This document shows positions 9,176-17,312 of a stretch of 64,000 nt of DNA, piece after piece. Within the stretch, counting starts at the first letter, position 1; each line of letters begins with the position of its first letter. The DNA comes from JAJRZL01 sp964557855 (GTDB lineage Bacteria > Zixibacteria > MSB-5A5 > GN15 > FEB-12). The stretch covers positions 62,001-126,000 of the forward strand of contig CAZLBP010000007.1 in assembly GCA_964557855.1 (NCBI GenBank), read 5' to 3'. Made by a program: the position numbers and the translations under genes. The notes beneath the pieces are model-generated. The model saw only the letters and a list, made by a program, of their open reading frames with translations. It was not told the origin of the DNA and made no database searches.

Positions 9176-10651
9176 TCACAAATTAAACGCTACGAAGAAG
9201 CTGTTCCCCTGCCGATGAATACGCAGGAGTATCGCATCGCCTTCCTTCTTGTTTTCGATAAGCGCTGTAAAATCACCCTCGGATTTTACTTTCCGCCTGT
9301 TCACTGACCGGATGAGGTCGCCTTCACGCAGGCCCGCCTGGTAAGCGGAACTGGATGGCTCTATCGATGTCACCACGACGCCGTAGGCCTGCTGGTCAAT
9401 GTCATACCGTTCGGCCAGTTCGCTGCTGAGGGTACGGACCGAGAAGCCGAGCACCTCCTCGACTTCGGTGTCGGCCGGCGCCGCCGCGATTTCGGACGGC
9501 AATTCACCCAGATCAACGGTGAACGTTTGTTCTTGGCCGTTTCTAATAACTGTCACTTCAACTTTGGTTCCGGGCGGCGTCGCGGCGACTCTATTGCGCA
9601 ACTCCGCGACGTCTTCGATATCCTCGCCATTCAGGGCGATGATCACGTCACCGGCTTCCATACCCGCCTCCTCGGCCGGGCTGTCGGGGACGACGTCGCC
9701 GACCAGGGCGCCACGCGTGCTTTCAAGGTTCATGACATCAGCGATTTGTTCGTTAATATCCTGAATCGAAACACCGAGCCAGCCACGGACAACTTTACCC
9801 TCGGTAATGAGTGAGTTCATGACTCGCAGAGCCATATTGACCGGCACGGCAAAGCCGATTCCCTGAAAACCGCCGCTACGTGAAGCAATGGCCGAGTTGA
9901 TACCGACCAGCTCACCGTCCAGGTTCACCAGCGGTCCGCCGGAGTTACCGGGATTGATGGCGGCATCGGTCTGAATGAAATCTTCGTAATCCGCCAGCCC
10001 CACATTGGAGCGGCCCTTGGCGCTGACTATTCCCTGGGTAACCGTGTAGGCCAGATTTTCGCTCATGGGACTGCCGATCGCGAGCACGATTTCGCCGACC
10101 TGGAGATTATCACTGTTGCCGGTTCTGATATAGGGTAAACCGTCGGCGTCAATCTGAATGACGGCGATATCCGTTTGTGGGTCGGTACCGACGACAGTTG
10201 CGGAATAGCGTTCGCCGTCAATCGTCCGTACGAAAATAGTGTCGGCGCTCTCGACCACGTGGTTGTTCGTCAGTATGTAACCGTCTTCGCTGACAATAAC
10301 TCCGGAACCGAGTCCCTGTTGACGATACTCGCGTTCTTCAGGTTGACGTCGTCGCTCGGGGCCGAAAAAGTAATTGAAGAAGGGATCGTTGCCGAAGGGG
10401 GAAAACGGGTTAAACGGCTGCACCCGCAGAATACGTTCGGTTGAAACAGTCACGACGGTCGGTTTGACTTCAGTGGCTATGTCGACAAAGGCCTGATTGA
10501 GGTCACGAAGCGATGTGATAGTTCTGTCTCTAGCCGGTTTGGCCTGCGTCTGATCCTGAGCGTTGCTCTGACACCCGGTTAATGGAGCTATGACCAAGAT
10601 GAGAAAAGAGACTAAAAGAACCCTGTAAATAGGTGTATTTCGTGTGTGCAT
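9176..10651 (-). CDS. HtrA/DegP-type periplasmic serine protease, lipoprotein
   Basis: A Do-family protease/chaperone of 491 residues. ATG 10651 is chosen because aggag lies six bases upstream and the N-terminus then forms a signal sequence; the frame stays open 13 codons further. The lipobox LTGC (Cys27) predicts a lipid-anchored protein, which is less common than soluble DegP. The catalytic triad is H131 (TNNHVV), D161 (QTDIAV) and S237 (GNSGGP). Two PDZ domains follow, the first around residues 300-385 and the second around 400-490. It degrades or refolds damaged envelope proteins. An Hsp20 gene lies just upstream on the same strand, so both may respond to protein stress, but a hairpin between them argues for separate transcripts. 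Confidence 0.94.
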   Translation of the reverse strand: MHTRNTPIYRVLLVSFLILVIAPLTGCQSNAQDQTQAKPARDRTITSLRDLNQAFVDIATEVKPTVVTVSTERILRVQPFNPFSPFGNDPFFNYFFGPERRRQPEEREYRQQGLGSGVIVSEDGYILTNNHVVESADTIFVRTIDGERYSATVVGTDPQTDIAVIQIDADGLPYIRTGNSDNLQVGEIVLAIGSPMSENLAYTVTQGIVSAKGRSNVGLADYEDFIQTDAAINPGNSGGPLVNLDGELVGINSAIASRSGGFQGIGFAVPVNMALRVMNSLITEGKVVRGWLGVSIQDINEQIADVMNLESTRGALVGDVVPDSPAEEAGMEAGDVIIALNGEDIEDVAELRNRVAATPPGTKVEVTVIRNGQEQTFTVDLGELPSEIAAAPADTEVEEVLGFSVRTLSSELAERYDIDQQAYGVVVTSIEPSSSAYQAGLREGDLIRSVNRRKVKSEGDFTALIENKKEGDAILLRIHRQGNSFFVAFNL

Positions 10652-10717
10652 CCTGATCTCCTGTATTTGTAAGTTTAACGCTTTCAACACGAGAGCTTAT
10701 CTCCAAGTTCCAGCAAA

Positions 10718-10740
10718 ACGGCCGGTCAGATTGACCGGCC
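10718..10740 (-). terminator. Probable intrinsic terminator of the hsp20 gene
   Basis: Perfect 9-bp arms GGCCGGTCA / TGACCGGCC with a 3-base loop (10720-10740). On the minus strand a short run of four T follows the stem. It sits between the end of hsp20 (10782) and the start of htrA (10651). Confidence 0.6.
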
Positions 10741-10781
10741 GATAATAATGGGAATGGCGATCTGCTTATCAATATCATTCC

Positions 10782-11216
10782 TCAGGAAACTCTGATTTCG
10801 ATTTCTGTCGGTTTCGTTTCCTCCTTTTTCTGCAGATGCACTTTCAGGATTCCGTTCTTGTAGTCCGCTTTGACGGAGTCGGATTTGATCGTTTCGGGCA
10901 ACGTGAAGCGACGCTCAAAGCTGCCGTTCACGATTTCACGGCGAATGTAGCTTTCGTCGTTCTCCGCTTCCTTCATTTCACGATTGCCGGAAATCGTCAG
11001 GACATTGTTCGTCACGGTCACTTTAATGTCCTTCTTTTCCATACCGGGAACCTCAAAGAACAGGTAATAGTCGTTTTCAGTTTCCGTTATGTCGACCGGC
11101 GGCCAATCCTCGGTTCCGGCCCAGAAAGGACTGCGAAAACGGAAGAAGTCACTGAAGAACGGATCCAACTCCCAGTTACGATCGCCATTTTTTCTTTTGG
11201 TGAGAATGTTCTTCAT
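10782..11216 (-). CDS. Hsp20-family small heat shock protein
   Basis: A 144-residue ATP-independent chaperone. The alpha-crystallin domain spans about residues 40-135. It contains the PVDITETENDYYLFFEVPGM opening, GSFERRFTLPETI, and the typical DYKNGILKVHLQKKE beta-strand end. The C-terminus carries TEIEIRVS, a weak version of the I-x-I tail that mediates oligomers. A strong ribosome-binding site (aaggaggtga) lies directly before ATG 11216. A candidate sigma-54-like element lies about 50 bases upstream. Confidence 0.95.
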   Translation of the reverse strand: MKNILTKRKNGDRNWELDPFFSDFFRFRSPFWAGTEDWPPVDITETENDYYLFFEVPGMEKKDIKVTVTNNVLTISGNREMKEAENDESYIRREIVNGSFERRFTLPETIKSDSVKADYKNGILKVHLQKKEETKPTEIEIRVS

Positions 11217-11266
11217 AATATCACCTCCTTCAATTCCACTTGTTCATCTTTTTTAACAGACTGCAA

Positions 11267-11284
11267 ATCAAAGAGCGTGCCAAT
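11267..11284 (-). promoter_or_regulatory. Weak sigma-54-like promoter candidate upstream of hsp20
   Basis: On the minus strand the sequence reads TTGGCACG-CTCT-TTGAT, matching the consensus TTGGCACG-N4-TTGCA except at the highly conserved -12 C. No CIRCE inverted repeat is visible in the same region. The mismatch makes this doubtful. Confidence 0.3.
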
Positions 11285-11472
11285 TCTGTTAATTCCATAT
11301 CTTATAATGAATTATGTTTTTCATAAAAGGGGATTCGGCCAGTCGCACTGCCTGAATGACATTCTCCCGAATGCCATTTTGATCGTTAACTGCCAGACAC
11401 AAGAGAGAGATTTGTCAAGATGACAGTCATGTGCGGATGAGACATACCTGACCCGAAATGGGCACGGATGCC

Positions 11473-12141
11473 TTAGACAAACACGGCGATCTCATCGAGA
11501 CTCTTTTTGGTTATGGCCGGTACTTTGGTCTCCTCTTTCGGGTAGCCCACCGTAAGTATCAGAAAGGGGGTCTCGTGTTTCGGACGATTAAGAATTTCAC
11601 GCAAGAAGGCCATCGGGCTGGGGGTGTGGGTCAAACAGACCAGGCCCGCATTGTGGACAGCTGTAATCAGAATACCGGTAGCAATTCCAACCGATTCGGG
11701 CAGGTAGTAGTGTTTGGAGATAGTACCGTCGGAGTGAACCGTATGCCGGACGGAGAATATCACTATGATATATGGCGCTTCTTCCAGATAGGGCTTTTCT
11801 TCATTCGTGCCCAGCGGAGCGAGGGCTTCAAGCCAATAGTCAGGCGCTCGTCGTTTATAGAAGTCGCTTTCGACTTCTTCGGCAGCCAGGCGGATGCTCT
11901 GCTTCATCTCCGGATCACTGACTACCACGAATTTCCACGGCTGCATATTCGCTCCGTTGGGGGCGGTGCCGGCAGCTTTGATGCAGTTCTCGATGATCTC
12001 GCGCGGAACCGGGCGGTCGGAGAAGTCCCGGACGGTTCGTCGTCGCTTCATTTCAGCATAGAATTCAGCCGCTCGTCTCTTCATTTCATCTTGAGGATAC
12101 TCTCTGTAATCGGGCAACGGAATGAAGTTGTGCTTGTTCAT
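11473..12141 (-). CDS. Nitroreductase-fold flavoprotein resembling iodotyrosine deiodinase
   Basis: A 222-residue FMN enzyme of the nitroreductase superfamily. It carries RRTVRDFSDRPVP (phosphate-binding Arg residues), AAGTAPNGANMQPWKFVVV, and an IYD-like C-terminus (ILTVGYPKEETKVPAITKKS). From memory, the animal and bacterial iodotyrosine deiodinases (IYD) share the same order of motifs, including an acidic stretch followed by a Y/F-K segment that forms the substrate lid (here AEEVESDFYKRR). IYD enzymes reductively remove halogen from halotyrosines. Ordinary nitroreductase activity on other substrates remains possible. It is monocistronic, convergent with nothing, with its promoter in the gap shared with the M28 peptidase gene. 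Confidence 0.85.
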   Translation of the reverse strand: MNKHNFIPLPDYREYPQDEMKRRAAEFYAEMKRRRTVRDFSDRPVPREIIENCIKAAGTAPNGANMQPWKFVVVSDPEMKQSIRLAAEEVESDFYKRRAPDYWLEALAPLGTNEEKPYLEEAPYIIVIFSVRHTVHSDGTISKHYYLPESVGIATGILITAVHNAGLVCLTHTPSPMAFLREILNRPKHETPFLILTVGYPKEETKVPAITKKSLDEIAVFV

Positions 12142-12494
12142 GAAGCGCGCCTTTCTTTCGGACGGTTGTTGGGTTCAGCTAATGTCCGCTCAGACAAAAT
12201 ACCGAGTTAACTTCATCGATGCCATATCATTTTCACGCGCACTTGCGGCCACCGTCTCACACGAACAACGGCGGCTAGAATGAGATCAAATGTGCGCACG
12301 ACGCTAAATGGGACAATTCACGTACTGTTTTGTCAACAACTCAGAGTTGACTAAAATGGGAATCGTTTGCAAATTAAAATGATGCCGATTCATTCAGGTC
12401 AGCATTCTCAAAATGCCGTCCCGGATCTCATAGGTTTCTTGTGAAGTAATAACAGTCAAAAAAGCTGCCGTAAACTCTCTCCAAGGAGCAAAGT
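12142..12494. other. Divergent intergenic region, promoters not resolved
   Basis: A gap of 353 bases between the start of the IYD-like gene (minus) and the M28 peptidase gene (plus). It should hold both promoters. TTGACT at 12347-12352, followed by an A/T-rich stretch, is a possible -35 for the plus strand, but the -10 spacing is poor. A good Shine-Dalgarno aaggag precedes ATG 12495. No repeats or RNA genes were recognised. Confidence 0.3.
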
Positions 12495-15281
12495 ATGGGT
12501 GAGAGAATCATGTCTTCGTGTGCATGGGCGACTATCGCGGTTTTGTGCCTGGGACTACCTGCGGTTGTGGAAAGCGCCGATCTCTATCGGGTTTCGGTTA
12601 GAAGTCAGGAAGACGCCGAACGGTTGACAGACCTTCAGGTAGACGCGGTCTTACGCGTCTTCCACGGGTATCTGGTACTACTTGATCCCGGTCTGCAACA
12701 GAGTCTTAAGGCCGGCGGATTTCATCCGCAATTTATCGCATCCGTCATCTCAAGAGATGACCTGGCTATCGATATGCGCCGGGATGACCTAAATAAGAGC
12801 CGGTTCCGAGTCCTCTTCGAAGAAGGAACCCTGCGGTTGCTTGAAGTTGACGAAGTTCCGGACAGTGAAACCGGCACATGGCTCGGCCTGGCGCCGATAC
12901 CGAAGCAAAGCCTGCCGATTGTATATCGCGAGCGCACGCGAATCGATCTGGCCCGGGCGCGCGACATGCTCGATCTCGACTCATTGATCGGCTCAGTCAG
13001 GGCCGATTCGTGTCACTCCTATGTGATACGCCTTCAAGAATTCGGCACCCGCCTGATCGGTACTGATTCGAACCTGGCGTCAATGGACTGGCTGGTCGCC
13101 AAGTTCCAGGAATTCGGTTATGACTCCATTTACAGCGACACTTTCCCTGCCCCCTGCGGATGGCTCTGCGAGGAAGATACGGTAGATGCCCATAATGTCA
13201 TTGCTACAAAAGTCGGTTCCCTGTATCCCGAGCACCACATTGTGATCGGCGCACATCGCGACAGTGCTCCTCTTGAATCTCCAGGGGCAGATGACAACGG
13301 CAGTGGCACGGGGGGCGTTCTGGAGCTGGCGCGTATATTAGCTGACGTCGACAACCGCCTTACACTGGTGTTTATCGCTTTCGACGCCGAAGAAGCCGGG
13401 TTGTGGGGGGCGAAGTACTACGCCGGCGAAGCAGCACAGCGAGGGGACAGCATAGCCTTGATGATTAATATGGATATGATCGGTTTCATGGAGAACGATA
13501 CGAACGCGTGCATTTATCACACCGACCCCGGATCGTACGGACCGCTATGGGCTGAGTTGGCCGACTCGCCGACCGGTATCAATATCAATGGCCGTTTGGT
13601 TCCGGGAGCCGGTTGGGACGCCGAACCGTTTGAGCAACAGGGGTACGAGGCATTAACCGTTCACGAATACGAGTTCCAGACGAATATTCATACCGCCCAC
13701 GACAGTGCGGTCTACATAGATTTCGATTACATGAAGCGTATGTTGCAGGCCACGCTGGTCACCGCCTATGTGGCTGACAACGTACATGAAATCGCTCCCC
13801 TGCAGTTTTCCGTTCCCGGCGGCGTACCGGACGTTTTGATGGCCGGGCTCACCAACACGATCGAACTGCAGATAAACGTGTATGGTCCGGGCAGTATTGT
13901 TCCGGGCAGCGTGTGGATGCATTTTGCCATTGGCGGCGGTCCGATGGATTCACTCAATATGACGGCCACCGAACGAGGACTTCATACCGTTAAAATGCCG
14001 CCGGTCTATACCATATCTTCGATCAGTCTAGATTTCAGCGCTGAGGATGCGTCGACTGGAGTGTGGTATCATCCGGATACAAGCCACCCCTTCGAACGTT
14101 TCTTTGCCACCGAGTTCGAGGAAGCATTTGCCGACAATTTCGAAACCGATCTTGGGTGGACCGTGATGGGCGGTCTCGTCCGGGGCAACTGGGAGCGCGC
14201 CATTCCCGAACCAGCTGGATTCTGGGGCGCTCCGCCGTACGACTATGATGGATCAGGATACTGTTACGTCACCGATAATCGGTCCATCATCAATGTAGAT
14301 GATTGCACTACCCGATTGGTGTCGCCCGAAACAGACGTGGCCGGCAAGCATACCATTGTCCATTACGCGCGCTGGTATTCCAACTCGTACCCATCCGGAG
14401 AACCCAATGCGGACACGTTCCGGGTCTACATTCGCGAACTGGGTACATCATTCAGCCTCTTGGAAATAGTTGGCCCCGTGGAAGAGTCCGACGGCGGCTG
14501 GTACGAGAAGGACTTCTGGATCAATGAACTATTTCACCCGGACAACCCGATTCAGCTGCGGTTTGATGCGTCCGACAATGGAGAACTTTCTACTATGGAA
14601 GCGGGTGTCGACGACGTGAGAGTCACTGTCTACACGTGCGCTCCTCTCATCCTTACGGAAACTCTCCCTGATTGGACCGCAGGGGTCGCGTACAATGAAT
14701 CTCTAATTGCCGGAAGCTGCTGCAGCTTGCTGACGTGGACGGACAAATACGACAATCTGTCAGGGAGCGGGCTCGCTTTATCATCGGACGGGATAGTAGT
14801 CGGCACACCCATGTCTCCCGCTACACTTACGTTCACCGGGGTAGCCACAGATGACAGCACCCGGACCGATGAAAAGCAGGTCAGCTTCACTATCAATCCG
14901 GCGGTGTCGATTACCAGCGACAGTCTGCCTGATGGTCAGGCGGAAGTGGCCTACTCATATCAGCTTCAGGCTTCCGGCGGCACCGGCACACTTGCCTGGA
15001 GTGATAAGTTCAATGATCTTGCCGGGACCGGCCTGACGCTGGCTGCCGATGGCCTCCTGACCGGTACCCCGCTGGACAGCGGTACGGTCGGTTTCACGGC
15101 GGACGCAACGGACGAAGTAGGCAGTGTGGATGAGAGACAGTTGACTCTGGGTATCGAGGTATTCTATATCTGTGGTAATATCGACGATATTACCGGTCCG
15201 GGCGGCCCGGTTGATGTCGCTGATCTGTCGTATCTAGTAGACTTTCTCTTCAGAGGCGGCCCGGACCCGGCGTGTGAATAG
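12495..15281 (+). CDS. Secreted M28-family metallopeptidase with Ig-like repeats and a dockerin-like tail
   Basis: A 928-residue exported protein with a signal peptide ending near VVESA. The zinc aminopeptidase core of family M28 lies at about residues 165-440. Its ligands are visible: H254 (GAHRDS), D266 (GADDNGSG), E299/E300 (FDAEEAGLWG), Asp in NMDMIGF and His in HTAHDS. A beta-rich region of about 300 residues follows. Two putative Ig-like repeats (LPDWTAGVAYNESL... and LPDGQAEVAYSYQLQASGGT...) come next. The last 36 residues (CGNIDDITG...VDVADLSYLVDFLFRGG) resemble one half of a calcium-binding dockerin repeat, a likely secretion or sorting tag. The gene ends four bases before the scaffold gap, but the stop codon is present on both sides of it. 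Confidence 0.9.
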   Translation: MGERIMSSCAWATIAVLCLGLPAVVESADLYRVSVRSQEDAERLTDLQVDAVLRVFHGYLVLLDPGLQQSLKAGGFHPQFIASVISRDDLAIDMRRDDLNKSRFRVLFEEGTLRLLEVDEVPDSETGTWLGLAPIPKQSLPIVYRERTRIDLARARDMLDLDSLIGSVRADSCHSYVIRLQEFGTRLIGTDSNLASMDWLVAKFQEFGYDSIYSDTFPAPCGWLCEEDTVDAHNVIATKVGSLYPEHHIVIGAHRDSAPLESPGADDNGSGTGGVLELARILADVDNRLTLVFIAFDAEEAGLWGAKYYAGEAAQRGDSIALMINMDMIGFMENDTNACIYHTDPGSYGPLWAELADSPTGININGRLVPGAGWDAEPFEQQGYEALTVHEYEFQTNIHTAHDSAVYIDFDYMKRMLQATLVTAYVADNVHEIAPLQFSVPGGVPDVLMAGLTNTIELQINVYGPGSIVPGSVWMHFAIGGGPMDSLNMTATERGLHTVKMPPVYTISSISLDFSAEDASTGVWYHPDTSHPFERFFATEFEEAFADNFETDLGWTVMGGLVRGNWERAIPEPAGFWGAPPYDYDGSGYCYVTDNRSIINVDDCTTRLVSPETDVAGKHTIVHYARWYSNSYPSGEPNADTFRVYIRELGTSFSLLEIVGPVEESDGGWYEKDFWINELFHPDNPIQLRFDASDNGELSTMEAGVDDVRVTVYTCAPLILTETLPDWTAGVAYNESLIAGSCCSLLTWTDKYDNLSGSGLALSSDGIVVGTPMSPATLTFTGVATDDSTRTDEKQVSFTINPAVSITSDSLPDGQAEVAYSYQLQASGGTGTLAWSDKFNDLAGTGLTLAADGLLTGTPLDSGTVGFTADATDEVGSVDERQLTLGIEVFYICGNIDDITGPGGPVDVADLSYLVDFLFRGGPDPACE

Positions 15282-15440
15282 ATAGNNNNNNNNNNNNNNN
15301 NNNNNNNNNNNNNNNNNNNNNNNNNNNNNNNNNNNNNNNNNNNNNNNNNNNNNNNNNNNNNNNNNNNNNNNNNNNNNNNNNNNNNTATCTAGTAGACTTT
15401 CTCTTCAGAGGCGGCCCGGACCCGGCGTGTGAATAGATAG
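15231..15440. other. Scaffold gap (100 N) flanked by an identical 55-bp sequence
   Basis: Bases 15286-15385 are N. The 55 bases before the gap (15231-15285) are repeated exactly after it (15386-15440), including the last codons and stop of the M28 gene. Exact terminal identity of this length suggests two contigs that overlap by one k-mer and were joined by a fixed-size gap. The true sequence is then probably continuous, with one copy. The remaining 15441-15634 shows no convincing gene. Confidence 0.85.
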
Positions 15441-15634
15441 GTGATACGGCGCTTCCATTTGCATCGGAGCGGTACAAGCTCTTGCATGCTGAGCACTCGT
15501 ACCTTATATAGTGTGATAGCCGGGATCCGCGAGTACGCCGGAGCAGAATCTTTTGCTCAAATAGGAGAGTTAGCGCGTCTTATCGTAAAGAGGATCGCCC
15601 GCCGTAGGAGAATTTGGCCTGATTTGGAGGAAGA

Positions 15635-17116
15635 GTGGTGTCAATTCGTAGGTCACAAGTCCTTGCGTTGGCAGCGTGGTCCTCGGTATGTCTGTTGTTA
15701 ACCGGATGTACGGAGGATCTCGATTTGAGCGGTCCGGATTCCCCCCCTCGAATAGTGTCGATGTCGCCGGGCTCCGACGAAGAGCGCGTTTCGGTCACAG
15801 CCGATATTGTGGTGTTGTTTTCGGAGAAGATTGACCCGGAAACGGTGTCGGAATCAACATTGCGCGTTTCTCCCGAAGTAAAGGGGGACTATTATGTTGA
15901 TGGCAAGAGACTCATCCTGCGATGTTCCAGGATATTGTATCACTCGACCCGCTACACGGTGACCGTCACCACCGGGATTAAAGATATTGAAGGTGATTAT
16001 GTGAGTCGGGACTTTTCGTGGTCGTTTGTCACACGTCGTCAGCCACCCGTAATCTATCGCCTGGTACCGGACAGCGGGCGGGCGCTCGATGAGATCGTGA
16101 TCGAGGGCAGCCGGTTCGATTTGAACGCCAGGGGCAACAGTGTCAGTTTCGGCGGTCGACCGGCGGAGGTGCTGGCGGCACAGACCGATCGACTGACGGT
16201 CCGGGTTGCGGTGGGGTCTCGAAGCGGGCCGGTTACCGTCTCGACATCTGGCGGACAATCCACGTCGCCTGCGGCTTTTTACGTTATCAAGGCCGGTCGC
16301 GTCTGGACGGAGCGGGAATCCGGGACCGATGCTTCAATCCTGAGTGTCGTTCGCTCGGACGAGTATTTCATGGCTGTGGGGGACAATGGGACCTTGCTGT
16401 GGTCTTTTGACGGATTCGAGTGGGAAGCGCAAGACCTGGGTGTGGCGAGCCGGCTGGAGAAGATTATCTGGACCGGCGCCAGGTACGTGGTTATCGGCAG
16501 CGGCGGTACGGTTCTAACGTCGACTTCAGGATTCAATTGGGCGGTTCAGGAAACAAACATGAAATCGAATCTCCTGGATATAGATTACACTCCGGGCAAA
16601 TTCGTTGCTGTGGGCGCCGACGGTACGATTCTCATATCATCGGATGCGCAGGACTGGGTGGTAAGTCGATCTTCGACAAGACAGTGGTTGTACGGCATTA
16701 CTACTTTCAGTGCGGGGTTTATTGCCGTCGGTTATCAGGGAACCATTATCACGTCGAACCGAACGGCGTCATACTGGGTGGCGGTGTCGCAATCGAGCAG
16801 ACAACACTTGCTTGATGTGGAAGTTGCGGGGGAACTGTTGTTTGCGGTCGGCTATGGCGGCACCATACTGAGATCTGAGGAAGGGCATGTCTGGCAGGCT
16901 CAATCATCAGGAACCTCGCACCATTTGGGTGCGGTGGCCTGGGGAAACGACGAAGTCATCGCAGTAGGAGAAAAGGGCTGTGTCCTGTATTCCTCCGACT
17001 ACTCTACCTGGGAAACGGCACAGGTGCGGAGCAGGGAGGATCTTCATGATTTGGTCTGGTCCGGCGCTCTGTGGGTGGCGGTGGGAGACAACGGTACGAT
17101 ACTGGTTTCGTATTAG
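15635..17116 (+). CDS. Lipoprotein with Ig-like, IPT/TIG and a seven-bladed propeller domain
   Basis: A 493-residue protein (or 492 from the second of two adjacent GTG codons) behind a good ggagg (15626-15630). The signal peptide ends in the lipobox LLTGC. A Big_5-like Ig domain covers about residues 40-130 (VVLFSEKIDPETV...). An IPT/TIG domain follows (about 133-215, with FGGRPAEVL and GPVTVSTSGG). Then come seven repeats of the pattern AVG-x-x-GTI-x-x-S-x-DG-x-x-W, each about 40 residues, as expected for one closed beta-propeller of the BNR/YCF48-like type. It is probably surface-exposed or periplasmic and binds a partner; no catalytic residues are evident. The next gene is a paralogue. Confidence 0.82.
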   Translation: MVSIRRSQVLALAAWSSVCLLLTGCTEDLDLSGPDSPPRIVSMSPGSDEERVSVTADIVVLFSEKIDPETVSESTLRVSPEVKGDYYVDGKRLILRCSRILYHSTRYTVTVTTGIKDIEGDYVSRDFSWSFVTRRQPPVIYRLVPDSGRALDEIVIEGSRFDLNARGNSVSFGGRPAEVLAAQTDRLTVRVAVGSRSGPVTVSTSGGQSTSPAAFYVIKAGRVWTERESGTDASILSVVRSDEYFMAVGDNGTLLWSFDGFEWEAQDLGVASRLEKIIWTGARYVVIGSGGTVLTSTSGFNWAVQETNMKSNLLDIDYTPGKFVAVGADGTILISSDAQDWVVSRSSTRQWLYGITTFSAGFIAVGYQGTIITSNRTASYWVAVSQSSRQHLLDVEVAGELLFAVGYGGTILRSEEGHVWQAQSSGTSHHLGAVAWGNDEVIAVGEKGCVLYSSDYSTWETAQVRSREDLHDLVWSGALWVAVGDNGTILVSY

Positions 17117-17312
17117 TGCCGCGCGATTCACGAAATGCTGAAAGCCCGGTAAGGCAGTCCGGCGGCAGGGCTCGGTAAGTCGAATTTGGCTGATTTTACA
17201 TTGTGCGTACGATGGGCAGGGTCTATATTTCAATGCGTTTGACAGGAACATCAAGAGTGCAGCGCAGTATGAAGTGTGCTGCGAGTGTAGAACGACTAGC
17301 GAGGAGACAGCT

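Noticed and set aside
15441..15701. An 86-codon open frame after the scaffold gap
   Set aside because: Basic, motif-free product overlapping the well-supported lipoprotein start at 15635.
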